From Talpa occidentalis (taxonomy: Eukaryota; Chordata; Mammalia; Eulipotyphla; Talpidae): DNA of 64,000 bases. Numbering within the stretch: the stretch's first letter is position 1; every line of letters begins with the position of its first letter. The translations under genes were made by a program, and so were the position numbers. Shown here in pieces: positions 1-12,900 of this stretch. The notes beneath the pieces are model-generated. The model worked only from the letters and a program-made list of their open reading frames with translations, was not told where the DNA came from and ran no database searches. Location: NCBI RefSeq assembly GCF_014898055.3, contig NW_023600993.1:12378714-12442713 (forward strand), given 5' to 3'.

Positions 1-194
1 CCTGGCACTAGCGGGTTCCAGTTCCTGGCTGAAAGGGTCAAGGGGATAGAGCGGGATTGCCACCATCATCCTCGGGAGGGCAGGGCCATCGCTGCCCACC
101 AGTGTGGTTCCCCCACCCTAGGGGTGCACGCACACTCACACGCATGTGCATCAAAGCTGCCCGTGAAATGCTGACCGAGCAGCGTGGACCATAC

Positions 195-221
195 CTTCCT
201 CCCGGGTCGGCCAAGCTCCCC
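195..221 (-). CDS. COLQ: COLQ collagen exon (27 bp)
   Basis: Nine codons read GELGRPGRK, three Gly-X-Y triplets, between the acceptor ctccatccacag and the donor AAG/gtatgg. This is the last COLQ exon in the window. Nothing collagen-like is visible in 1-194, so the next exon lies outside. Confidence 0.93.
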
Positions 222-3200
222 CTGTGGATGGAGAAGACACGTTGTAAGCAGAGGCTGCTTTGGAAGAGAATTTCTGGAAGCAGAAGGCTGAGCAGGCTGC
301 GAACTGGGTATGAGCCTGTGGCATGGCTGCTTGGCAGCTGACAGCACCCAGCCCTGCCAGGGGGCCAGGCAGACAGGCACCCTTGGATCCCACGCCTGCA
401 GGGCAGCCCGGTCACCCTGGACTCATCCACACATGCCAAGGCTCTGAAACCTCAACCAGAAAACTGTCAGCTGCACCCCAGAAAACAGACTGGGATTACT
501 AAGGAGAGGTAGAACAAAGAAAGTAGGGGATCATACCTTTTCTCCCTTTGGTCCTGTCCTGCCGGGAAGCCCTGGTGGACCCTACATAATGGAGATAAGA
601 AGTGAAGAAAGGATACATCAAGTCAAGGCATGATAGAGGCAAGGGAGGCGGGACGGGGAGGGGGTCTCCATGCTGACTCAGGCACTGCACAAGGAGCTCT
701 TTCATGCCGGCTAGTCTCCACACCCCCTCTGCTAGCTTCCTCTGAGCTGGGTTTCCAGTGACACCACAGTTGCAATGCTTGCACATCTTCTCTGTGATTT
801 TAATTTTCTCCCTGGGACCCTTGGGTTTGCTAAAACATCTCCAGTGCTTGGAAAGAGCAACAAGTCTTAAAGAAACGCTGTTTGCTGAAAACAAGATGCT
901 TCCCCCTGCCACCTGTCAGGTCTTTCTAGATCTTTCTATAAACCTGGGGGGAGGAGGGTTAGGTGGCAAAAATGGGCAAAGGGGGTCATTTGTGGTGATG
1001 ATGGAAAATTAGACTTGGGGTGGGATCACGATGTGGTGTATACGGTGAATTATAATACGGAACACCCGAAACCTGACATTTTATAAATCAAGGTTACCTC
1101 AATACAAGTTTTTTTTTTAAGAATGTGGGGGAGCAAACTGTGCATTTTTTTGTCCCAGGCCCACCCATAGGCATGGGGCCAACCAGTTCAGGGGTCACAG
1201 CGCTTGCTGCACTGAAGCTGGGTACATCTTACTGGAGGCAGCTGCCTTCTGCCCGTGTGTCTGTGACTAGCTCAGAGGGCTGACTATTTTCCAAATTCCC
1301 CAGAATAGCAGAGGGAAAACCCATCAAATCCCCCCTGGCCAGTACTTCACCCCCAAGATCTGCAGGTGAGCAGGTTGACACAGCCTGTCTGAACTATGAG
1401 ACTTGGCTACATGACAAACAGCCCCTTCAGCCAGTTCCTGGACGTATGTGCACGTAAGATAAGTCATTTAAAAGTCCCCAAGGCCAAGCCACACCCCAGA
1501 CCAATTACTGAATGACAATTTTGGGGAGATGGGGGATTTTCGAAGTTCTCAGATAATTCTAATGTGAGATCAGTTAGGGAACCACCACATTTGCCTAGTT
1601 CTTCGGTCGTGGGCAGGGGTGATGGAGTTTTGTTCTGTTCTTATTCCCAGCCTCAGTTTTTTCTACTTCTTGAAATGCACTAGAACGATCTGAACAGGTC
1701 TTATGCACTAGTTCAGCGCTTCTCAAACTGAGGGCTGCCCAAGGTCAGCAGAGAACCTCCCCCTTTCTCTTCCAGGCTCTGTGGGGTCTCATAGGTCCTG
1801 AGAGTTGTTGGTATAGACTGGGGGAGGATAGAAACCCACCCAAGAGGTGGTGCCCACCTTGGACCTCTGCAGACCTTGCAGCCCCTCCGTGGCAGCTCTG
1901 GCCCACGCTGGGTTCAAATCCTGGGTGTTGTTGTTGTTTAATGCATTCAACAGATATTTGTGAGAACCTATTACAACTTGCAAGGGAGCAGACTAGGCAC
2001 AGACCAGGGGGTGGTAGACTTTTCCTGTAAAGAACCAGCTAGTACATATCTTCAGCTACACCTGCAATAAGGCAGCTTTAATACAACTGTCGTATCTGCC
2101 TTTGCAAAGCAGAAACAAGCCAGAGATAACAAAACAAGCTGCCACCAGATCTGACCCATGGGCCATAGTTTGCCAACCTCTCAAGAAAGTCTATATTTTG
2201 GAGGGGGCAGGGGTGGGGAGGAAGAGACCAGGAACAAAAAAACATGTAAGAAAACTGTAATGAGACAAGAAAATGATGCAGTAAATTAAAACAGGTCCCT
2301 GCACCGGGTGCAGAGTGGGTGGGGAAGCATGTCTAAGGAGGTAAGCTGTGTGCTAAGTGACAAAGGAGCTGGCCATGGTGAAAATCAGAGGGAAGAATAT
2401 TCCAAACAGGTGGAAACATAGCGCAAAGGTCCTGAGGATTTAAGAAGTTTGAGGACCCAAGAAATGCACTGTGGCTGAGTGGAATGGGCAATGTTGGGAG
2501 TGTGAGATGACATAGGAGGTATAGGCCAGGATCCCCTCCTGGGGGGCTTTGGAACCAGAGTAAAGAGTATCTCTTAGTCTCCCCATGGTGGAAGCCACAG
2601 GAGGGACCACCAGGAGGGGTGGCATAATCCCTAAGGCACCTGGGAACCTGCGAGTCCTAATACCCTCGTTCCCTCCCCCAGCAGGTCCAGTGCCTCTGGA
2701 CCAAGGGGAGCTCTTCTTTGATGTTTTCTTTGATGGCCCTTCTCCCCTGGGCAGTCAGAAGTCTGTGAGACTCCTCCCTGAGGAGTCAGAAGTCTGTGAG
2801 ACATGCTGGTTTCCATAGAAAATCCTTTCTGAGGCATTCTGCCTTCCCTAGTCTTCCCTTTAGCTTTGATGGGAAAGGGTGGGGGCCACTTGGTAGCAAT
2901 ATCTGGGGGCCAAATGGGCTCAGAGTAACAGGTTCCTCTGAATGCAGACACCCCTAGGTCTAACGGTGGGGCCAGTGGTCACATGTAGAGTAACTATAAT
3001 AATAAACCAGACCCATCTATGCAGCACCTCATTTAGTCACCGCCCCCCAAATCCTATACAGCACTGCCGAGAGGAGGAAGTCAAGACAGGACAGCCAGAG
3101 TTCAGGCTTTGGCTTTGGAGCTGGATGGGAGCTGGAGATGGAAAAGCACCCGTTTCATGTTAAATGGAAGACCCCACGAGACGCTGCCCAGTGGGCTTCA

Positions 3201-6200
3201 CTGCTCTGGGCAGAATTCAGCAGAAGAGAGTCTGGTGGGAAGCACCAACCTGGGGGCCAGGAGGTCCAGGAGAGCCGAGTGATCCTTGCACGCACGGGGG
3301 TTGCGTGCTCTCGAGTTCTAGGATGAGATTCTTCATGTCTGGGGAGAGAAGCTTCAATGCAAGGCAACACCAGGTTAGAGGTTGGCCTTAGGGGAAAGAA
3401 GCAGAGAGTCACCACCCTGCCCCACAGTCCAGTTGCCAAGATCAGGGGTTCCCTGACACCCCCATGGTGTCCCAAGCAGATAGCATTCTAGGTTCTGTTC
3501 TCTTCTCTGCTCTCGACTTGAGCTGAATGGGTTACAGAGATAAAGCTGCCACTTTGGATGGAGTTAGGAAACTCCCTTTGGGGAGGGGGGAATCTTTTCT
3601 CCAGTGTCAAAGATAGTATTGCCAATAGAAATAAAAAAGCGAACCACCGACACCAGCTATGTAGTTTTAAATGTTCTGGCAGCCACTTTCAAAAGGTAAA
3701 AGGAAAGAAGTGAAATTAATTTGAATGCATATTTTATTTTACCCAATATTGTATGTATTTCAACGTATATTCAGTGCAGAAATTACTAATGAGATAACTT
3801 GCATCCTTTCCCCTATCTAAGTCATCAAAATTCAGGTGTGTTTTATATATACAAAACATCTCAGCTCCAACTAGCCACATTAGGGGTCTCCCTGGTGGCA
3901 CAAGGGGTTAAGCACCACACTACAAAGCAATCAGCAGCCTCTGCAGCACGAGTTTGATCCCGGCCGGCCAGGGAAAAACCCACATGGCACGGCAGACCTC
4001 TCCTGTCTCGCCCGCTGCTCCCCTCAGCAGTATATTTCAGTCAGTCTGCCTGTTCTGTTCCCCACTCTGTCTCTGGTGAATCCTCTTACCCTCCCGCATC
4101 TCTGGCCTGTACCCCAGCTCTTGTATACATAAATAAATAAATCTCAAAAAAAAAAAAAAACTAACCACATTAGCATGCTCACCAGCCACCTATGGCCGGT
4201 GGCTACTGTATAATAAACAGCATAGATCTAAGAGTTTCTGGAAAGATCTGAGAATCCCAAGTTCCCACAATGTCCTGACCTAGTGCCTTCTAGTTCAGCC
4301 TCCCAAATCCTTCTCTTTTCCTGCCTTCCCAAATTCTGTTCCCTTCATACCTCAACCACACAAGAACACCTCCTCACCACAGTTTACCTCAGATACCAGC
4401 GGTGGAAGGGAATTCTATAGAGATTAGGGGAGAAGAAAAAGGCAAGGGGAAATTCCACATCTGGGATGTTGATGGGAGCCCAGAAAGCTATAAATTCACC
4501 TCATTGTTCTCAAGAAGATGGGACACTTGGCCAAATCCAGTTTCCTCTAGCACTTATTTTTTTTTTAATTTATTTTATTATTTTTTATACAAGTACAGGC
4601 CTGGGGTACAGGCCAGAGATGCAGTGGGTGAGAGGATTCACCAGAGACAGAGTGGGGAACAGAGCAGGCAGACTGACTGAAATACACTGCTGAGGGGAGC
4701 AGCGGGCGAGACAGGAGAGGTCTGCCGCGCCGTGTGGGAATCTCCCTGGCCAGCGGGGAATCGAACCCGCGCTGTGGAGGCTGTGGACAGCTTCACAGCA
4801 CTTCTCTCAACCCACTGCGCCACCGGGGATGCCCCCTCTATCACTTCTTCAGGAATGGACACACACCCGCGACGGCAGAATGTCGGCTCCGGGGCTCAGC
4901 CTGCTGTGTCAGAGCGAGGGTTGATTCCCTCAGAAAGGATTCTGGTGGGAGCAGGCTTGCAGAGGTGGGTGGATGGGGCAGGCTGTGGGGTGGGCTCTGA
5001 GACGCCCCATGGCTGTTCTCACTTACTCACCGGACTTCGGTCCCCTCTGAGAAAGGGTGGTGGGAGCAGTGGGGGTGGAGGGGGTGTCAGCAGGCAGCAG
5101 GCTTTGTGGCAGCCCCGCTTCTTCTGATCCAGGCCGGGAAGGGCTGTTGAGAGAAGACTTTGCTCATTAGTGGGGGTGGGTATTGGGGCTTCCTTCATGC
5201 CCACTGTGCTCAAGGAGGCCCAGCTGCGGTTTCTAGTCTAGCCTATCAAATGTGAGCCTGCCTCCCATGTGCTACTTGACATAGCGCCCCCTGCCTTTGA
5301 TGAATAAGATGGCTGGGCCCTGGGGCCATGACAAGGTCCATTTCTCTGACCCGGCTTGCCTTTACTCTTGACCTCCAACCTCTATTTTGGCCGGAACATC
5401 TCTTTGTATTGGGCTCTTATTTCACATATCATGACTGGGACCCTGAATGCCTGCCACCTTTCCAGCCACGTTCTCCTCACTAGGATGGTCTTGCCGAGGT
5501 TGCCCAGGCCAAGCTCAGGCTGGTGTTTGGCAGAGTCTCTGGGCTGCCGCTGTTGTCTAACGGAGACTCTGAGAAGCTTCTCTGGCAGGGGGCAATAGCA
5601 GTCAGGCACTCCAAGGACGTTAAATATAGCACAGAAGCAGGAAGTTTCAAGGTGAAACTTCTTTTGGGGAAGGAGGCTTCTGACAGAACTGGGGGAGGGG
5701 GTTAAGGAGGGTTGAAAATGTAGTTTGGAGCTAGATTATGCAATTTAGATGCCCACAATGGGGTTGAGCTTTAGTAAAAACGTAGTAGAGAGAGCCACGG
5801 AAGGTGTTAGCAAAGGATGTTACTGGAAGATTCTGTGTAGGAAAAGGTGCAGAGGGCAAGGTGAGCTGAAGGACTTGGGGTCAGGCAGCAGGTAGGATAT
5901 TGGGTGTCCTGTCAGGGTCTGACTGAAAGCAGTGAGGACATAAAGGAAGGGACTGATGCAAACATTACTGGGAGAACTAAACTGGGGGCACAGTGTGCTG
6001 TCACCATGAAAGAGGAGGAAGAATCAAGGGTGATTTTGATGTTGCAGGGACCTGGGGTAATAGTGGACAGAATATGAAGTGGAGAAGTCCCCACTAGTTT
6101 GTGGGGAAAGCTGCTGAAGTTTAGTGTTAGATATTTGTCCATTTGAGCATATGCTTTGCCTGGTACTGGGTCAGGTCTTGTGAGGAATGGGATACAGGAA

Positions 6201-9200
6201 GATGCCAAAACAGTACCCCAGACCTGTGGATGGTAAGGCCTGTGGAGCTTAAGTGACTGTCAAGGTCCTTTGACACAGTCTCACTCTGCCCTCTCACACA
6301 CAGCCCAGTCCTGGACAGTCTTACTTATTTATCAAAAAAATGTCAGATGCCCCCTCCACCAGGAAGCTTTCCTTGACTTCCCAGGCCAAAGTTAAGTGGT
6401 CCTGTTTTTCTCTAGTTTCACCCTGTGTTAACTCTCATTTATGGGGAGAAACTATTTCCTTGCATCTCCTTGATTAAATTGTGCTTTCTGGGAGAATAAG
6501 AGCCAGTTTTTATCCCCAGGGTCTAGCACATTGCCTGACATACACTATATATTCCTTTCATGTTTGCTGAATGAATAATAATATTAACAAATGATATTAA
6601 TAATGACAAAATACCACCACATGCCAGGTACCATTTAAATGCTTCACACATATATATTCACCTAATTCTCATAGCAATTTTGAGGGTTAAGTGATACTGT
6701 CATTATTCTCCTATTCCCATTTTATAGACCAGTTCACTGAGACAAAGAGGAGAAGCAACTTACCCATGGTCATACAACAAGTGACACAGCCACGATTTGA
6801 AGCCAGCATCTGGTTTCAGCATCCTGCCTTTTGCTCTCCACACTGAGACTGCTCACTGGTGGAGAGAGGTCAGGAGCTAAGAAGGAGGCAAGAGGCTCCC
6901 ATAGCAATGGCCTGAGATGCTAGTGTGACCCCAACCAAAGACCAACAGAAGCACACTGAGTTGGCTCCATCTACCCATTGCACCAGCGGGCCTGTGGGGC
7001 ATGTTGGGAAGCAGGTGTTGGAGGGGATTTATCCCAGGATTTGGGCTTTTTTCAAGATATTAGGGAGATTGTGAGAAAGTAGAGTCTGGCTTTGCACTTC
7101 ATGCATGCTGTGAGGAAGCTTGGGCTGTTCTTTGACTATCTTAACTCTTATCTAGAAGGAGAGATAACTCAAGTCAGGCCGAAGCTGTGGTAGGCAGTGG
7201 TCACTGACAGCAGCAAGGAAAGAGAGTCTGTTTTTTCTGTGTCTGACATGGTGTCCGGGTGACCTTGTTCTTGTCTTGAGTCCTTGTGGTCAGAGTGGCC
7301 TCATCTGACGTTGTTCTGTGAAATTGTTTATGTTCCACATGGCCTGGCTGTGGGTGGCAGCTCCAGGGGCTGCTTCTCAGTGGCAAAATACTCTGCTAAA
7401 AACTTGACACTGATGGAGCCTCCCCGGTGGCGCAGCAGTTGAGCACTGGGTTGCAAAGCTGCCCCCAGCCTCTGTAGCACCGGTTCGATCCCCGGCCACC
7501 AGGCGAGTGTCCCACATGGCGTGCAGACCTCTCCTGTCTCGCCTGCTGCTCCCCTCAGCAGTGTACTTAGGTCTTTCTGCCTATTCTGCTCCCTGCTGTG
7601 GCTCTGGTCAATTCTCTCACCCTCCTGTGCTTCTGACTGTACCCAGTGCATGTATAAATAAATAAATAAATAAATCTTAAAAAAAAAAACACTTGACACG
7701 GATGCCGATGTTACTCCTCTTCACATTTCTCCAAGTTTCTTTCCTTGAATTAGAGTGAGGTGTGGCCAGGCTTCTACAGGGTCCTGGGTATGTTTTGTAA
7801 CATACGGAGGCTGACCACACACACCGACACTCTAGTCCCCTCCCCAAGGCCCCAGCTACAGTTTCTCTCTTGTCTCTCTTTTGTCCCAACAGACAGCTAA
7901 GGTCTGAGGCTGAGATTTTCCACAGACCTTCTCCTAGCACCTGGGAGGCTGGCATGTTCACATGGCTAATTTATTCCTTGCCATACTCCTTGCCATTTAT
8001 TCTAGTTCGTATATGGCCTCCAGCACTCACCCCAAAGACTGTGTGGTCTTCCACTGCCGAAAGACCCCGGCTTGTTTAAAGCCATTATATCTCTTGTGTC
8101 TTCCTGGAAATTGGGGAACTCTTCAGTGAACAAGTCATTGGTTGCTTTTCCTGCTGGGGCATCTGCATGGTCCACCCTCCCTGCCCCTCCTCAGCCTTTG
8201 CCCTTGACCTACTTCATCTTCAGCAGGTGAAGACCATCTATTTTGACACCCACCCCCTCCCTGGAGGTGTTTGTTTTTAGCATGGTCTGGTTTATTTACA
8301 GCTCATTCCAGCGCAGAATATTTCCATCAGGTGGATGTGTTTGGGAACAGCTTTCCCCTCCCCCGCTCCCAGTTAACTAAGCCAGGACTTCGCATGTCTA
8401 TTTTGGTGTCATCTGTGTGTGGCCTGTGGGTCTCAGGACTATGCTGCCTCCGGGGGAGTCGTGTCTGAGCCCGGGGTCCAGCCTGGAAAACCCCAGGAGG
8501 CTCTGCTGTAATGGAAACAACTGCACACCCCAGCATGTGAGTGTGTGCACACAAAACCCCGGATGTGCCACATGGCTCAGCCTCAGGCAGCCTGGGGATT
8601 TCGGGACTGCTTGCCCTGGCTGAAAGACACCAAAGTCACATTGCACGTGGCCCCTGCTGTGCCACATTGCGGGTGTGGGGGTGGGGAGAACAAAGCTGAG
8701 TCAGAATCAGGCTTTTGGCAGTTGTTAGGTTTATAGGGTTTTGTTGTTGTTATTTGTTTGTTTGTTTTGCTGTCTTCACGCTGATTTTGCCCTTTGGACT
8801 CAACACCCCCTTGACTCTTAGGCATATCCTTGGAAAGTGATTCACTCCAACCCACTCTTGGGAATATAGGGACTTGGGTCCGAGTGGGGGTCTGTGTGCA
8901 AGTGACCATATGTCGCATTCCTTCAATCTGAGACTCAGTTTCCTCATTGGTACCACAAGTTTGACCCCAGCCATCTCCTTTTATGCATCTGACCCCAGAC
9001 ACACCACTGGGACTGTCAGCAATTCCCACTCACCAGGCCAACCCATCTGTAGGGTAGGAGCGGCAGCCGTTCCCACTGCTGCCTCCTGCTTTTGCATCAA
9101 GGAACCTCCCTCCCCTATCAAGCAAGTGTGTCATTAGAAAACACCAAAGGAAAGAAGTGACTGAAACCTTTCCCTCTGCAGCCTGGAAGGTTATGAGTGC

Positions 9201-9952
9201 AGCTGCACGCTACCTGTGCTGTGCAGATAGTGGCCTGTTCAAATCTTACCTCTGCCTCCTCTTGATCTGGGGCCTTCCCCTGCCCACTGGAACCTGCACC
9301 AGAAGAGAGGAGTGGAGAGGACCTGGCACCACTGAGCATGCTGGTGGCTCAGCCATGGTGACACTCTCACATTGCCTGGCTGCAGCTGACCTCAAGTGTT
9401 GTGATCCCTGATTCACCTATTCCAGGGAAGGCTGCATCCTGCAACTTCCCTTCAGGCCTGCACATCTGCCTCACATGCTTCAAAAAACTGATTCTAGACA
9501 TTGAAGTTATTTGAACTTCTCTGAAAGATCACAGGAAGGATTTACAATTTGCCTCTAAGCTGCCCAGGGGGCAGGTGAGGACACAGCCTACAAAGAAAAG
9601 CATTTGCCCCTTTGGTGGCTGCTGCCCCATGGGCAGCAAACTGCACGGCCCCAGCCAGCCCGCCTGGACAGTGATGGAGAGCCAGCCGCTGCCAGGGGTG
9701 GCCCGACCACAAAACACGCCGTTACTGCAAAGCCAAGGCGCAGCAGCTGCCAGCCTGCCACCCTGAAGTCAAGGGCACAAGAGAGGAACACACGTGTGCA
9801 CACACACCTGAGCGTGTCTGCCCAGGTCCCCACCAATTCTACCAGCGACCCCCCCTTTATGCTGTGACCCCAACATTGACCGAGAAGTTTAAGATTTAGT
9901 TTGCTCAAAGCTGCCAGAACAAGTCTGCTTCCCAAGAGTCATTTTCCAAATC

Positions 9953-9990
<38 letters not shown>

Positions 9991-12900
9991 CACACACAAA
10001 CTCACCCAAGCAGCAGACCGAGTAACAGAGCAGTCCTGAAATGGAGAGCAGATGAGTGAGGCTGAGGGATGGGCCGGTCATCGTGGCCAGAGCCCAAGGC
10101 GGACTGGCCCCAGAACACATGCTGGAGACAGGCTGCGCTTCGTCACGCCCCCGAGGTTCCCAGCGCCGGCCTGCTGGGCATTTGGGGTGGGAGCCGGCCA
10201 ATCCCGGCTTTGGTGTTGCTTCTGCCTCAGATGCCAGGGGTCCGTCTGGAGGCCAGGGCTGAGCTCCTGGGAGCAGGGCTGGGTAGGCAGCCCCGCTCTG
10301 GCCTCTCAGGAGGCTGTACTGGGGGCGGCTTGGGAGAGGAATGGAGCCCTCAGCCCAGGGGAGGAGGTGAGGTTGGGAGCCAGCAATACTGAGCACCCCT
10401 GCAAGCCGGGAGGAAATGGAGTGTAATCTGTCCAACAGGCTGCTTTTCATTCGGCTCAAAAACTGCCCTGTCAATACTGTTCTGGCAAGCCTCAAAGTCA
10501 ACCCCCACTGCGATTGTCCTCCAGGAGTCTGCCTGCTCTGCCTCAGGGAAGGTCTCAGCTGCCAGGGGTCTCTGCTCCCGCCACATGTGTGCCAAGGTGC
10601 AGGCAACAAAGTCAAACTTAATAAAAAATATATATCTGTCTATATCTAGATAGATATTTCCGAAGAGCCGGTGGGGCCAGCCCTTTTAGATGAAGCCTGC
10701 CTATAAGAGGACAAATGGTATATACCAGCTACATACAGAAATCTGTCTGTGCGGCACAGGCCCACCTAATGCACAGGCATGTGCCCACATGCATGACATT
10801 CTACATGATAAAAGACAAGGTTATTCATGTTTGTCATACTTAGCAATAGGCACTGTGGTTTTAGCCAGCTTCATAAAGACCATAAGCTATAGCAGAAGTC
10901 AGCAAACTTTTTCTGGAAAGGCCTAGATAGTAAATATTTTAGGCTCTGTGGCTCATCTGGCCTCTCCTGCAACACAGCTCCCCACAGTAGAAGAAAGCAG
11001 CCACAGCCCAAACCCTAGGAACAAAAGAGGTGGGGTACAGACACAGGAGGCAGGCTGGATGGACCTGCTGAACCCTGAGCCATAGCCTTCAAGAGAAAGG
11101 CCCTGTCCTGTAATCATTCATTCACTGTTTCATTTACTCAGAAATACACATGGGATACCAGTGTGTGCAAGACACAACGACACAGCTCCTGTCCTCGGGA
11201 TGTGGCATCCAGGGTTTTGGAAAGAGTACAGGCCCTGGGGTCAGGCAAACTTGTGCTGGAGTTCTGGCTAACATGGGGCTGAGGTGTCTAGAGGAATTTA
11301 CAGGAGGAAGTGATGAATACCTGAGTGTGTGTTGTGGGGGAAGGGTACAAGTGAGCAATCAGGGAAAGCTTCCTGGAGGTGATATTTGCACTAACCGTTG
11401 AAAACAGAGAAGATTTGCTGGAACCAAAATGGGAAGAGTAAGAGGGAAAAGGAGTCGGCGCAGTTCCTTCCCTAGGACATTTCCCTCTGTTCCCCGAAGT
11501 GCAGATTCTTTTAGAAAGCAGCACTGAGGGCATGGAGCACTCAGTCCTGAATCCCAGCCGGTTGCAGAATATCATCTGCATCATCTTCTCCTAAATTCCC
11601 CTGTGCTGGGTCCTATTTCTGCAGCTTTTTGTTTTTCAAATTCATTTCAAAAACTCTTGGAAGTGGAGGGTTTTGCTCCTTTTAGTCCCAAGTGCATTTT
11701 TTTTTTAGCCATTTAGCACTAAGTTCTCCTAAAAAGGTTTATACACATAAACTGTGTATACTCATATACTCATCGGTACTTTGTTTCATTATTGTAAAAA
11801 TGAAGGTGACAGGACTAGATGATCATAGCTGGAGTCCTCTTCAACTCTGCAAATGTTTGTCTTTTTCCTGACCCGTTACTCGATTTCTCTATGTTCCACC
11901 TATATGTGATACCACCTGATCGTTCCTTTTTTCCTGCTGACTTATTTTGCTCAGCATAATCCCTTCCAGTTCCATCCATGTTGCTGCAAATGACATACAT
12001 TTGTCTTTTTGATTGCTGAATAGTATTCCATTGTGTATATATACCACATCGTCTTGATGCATTCATCTGTTTTAGGGCATTTGGTTTGCTTCCATATCTT
12101 AGCTTTTGTAAATAGTGCTGCAATAAACATAGGTGTGCAGGTTTCCTTTCAAATTGTTGTTCTTTCTGTCTCTGCAAGTGTTTGAATCTCTGTTTAGAAC
12201 CTGATGATTTGAGTTCACGAGTGTGTCTGTTTCTTTCCTATGCTTCTCTCCTTCTGTTATTCTCTTTTCTGTCTCGTTCTCATTATCTCTGTATCTTTGT
12301 CTCATTATCTCAAATGTCTCACACTCTAAGCACTAATAGTTCAATTTCCTTAAGTTAAATAGCTGGATGAAGGCTCAACTACTTTTAACTACCCTTCAGT
12401 CAAGCCAGCTAGCCTGGTCTCCAGTCCTGGCCTGGGTAGTAACTTGCTGTGAGACCCTGGACAAGTCACTAACCCTCTGGCCCTTGGTTTTCCCAAATGT
12501 AAAATGGGAGCATTGGACCAGATGGAGCTTGAAGCCCTTTTCAGCTCTGGCTCCTACCAGTCCTATGACTCCTGAGACACAAATTGTCCTCATATGGTCC
12601 TGGACAGGGATGGAGGATCTGTCTCCTGCCGTGCCATGGCAGGAATCCTTGCTCTCAAAGTGGCCGGCCTGCCGAGTACCCTCAGGTTCCATGACCCAGG
12701 CACCAGCTCCCAGCAGAGCTGCCCACAAAATCTAATTCAGAATTAAAGTTTCCAGAGCCTTCCTGCAGCTGTCAAAAGGTGTCATATTCACAGTATTATG
12801 TCTTAATTGAAGCTCTGGGATGTATCAACCAGGCCAGAAGACCACTTCTGGAATACCGCTTGCCCGGGCACTGTTCCAGAAGCTCCTGTCCCCACTGCTG

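Noticed and set aside
1..194. A further COLQ collagen exon at the left edge
   Set aside because: No Gly-X-Y run with splice sites is visible on the minus strand. The open frames there only extend the 27-bp exon into intron.
3338..3351. Alternative acceptor ctctccccag inside COLQ exon 3
   Set aside because: Using it would shift the frame after the PRAD exon and hit a stop at once. The upstream AG keeps the frame and the family sequence.
9905..10615. A 236-residue open frame on the minus strand
   Set aside because: It runs through a CA microsatellite and GC-rich intron, has no recognisable domain, and has no splice or codon support.
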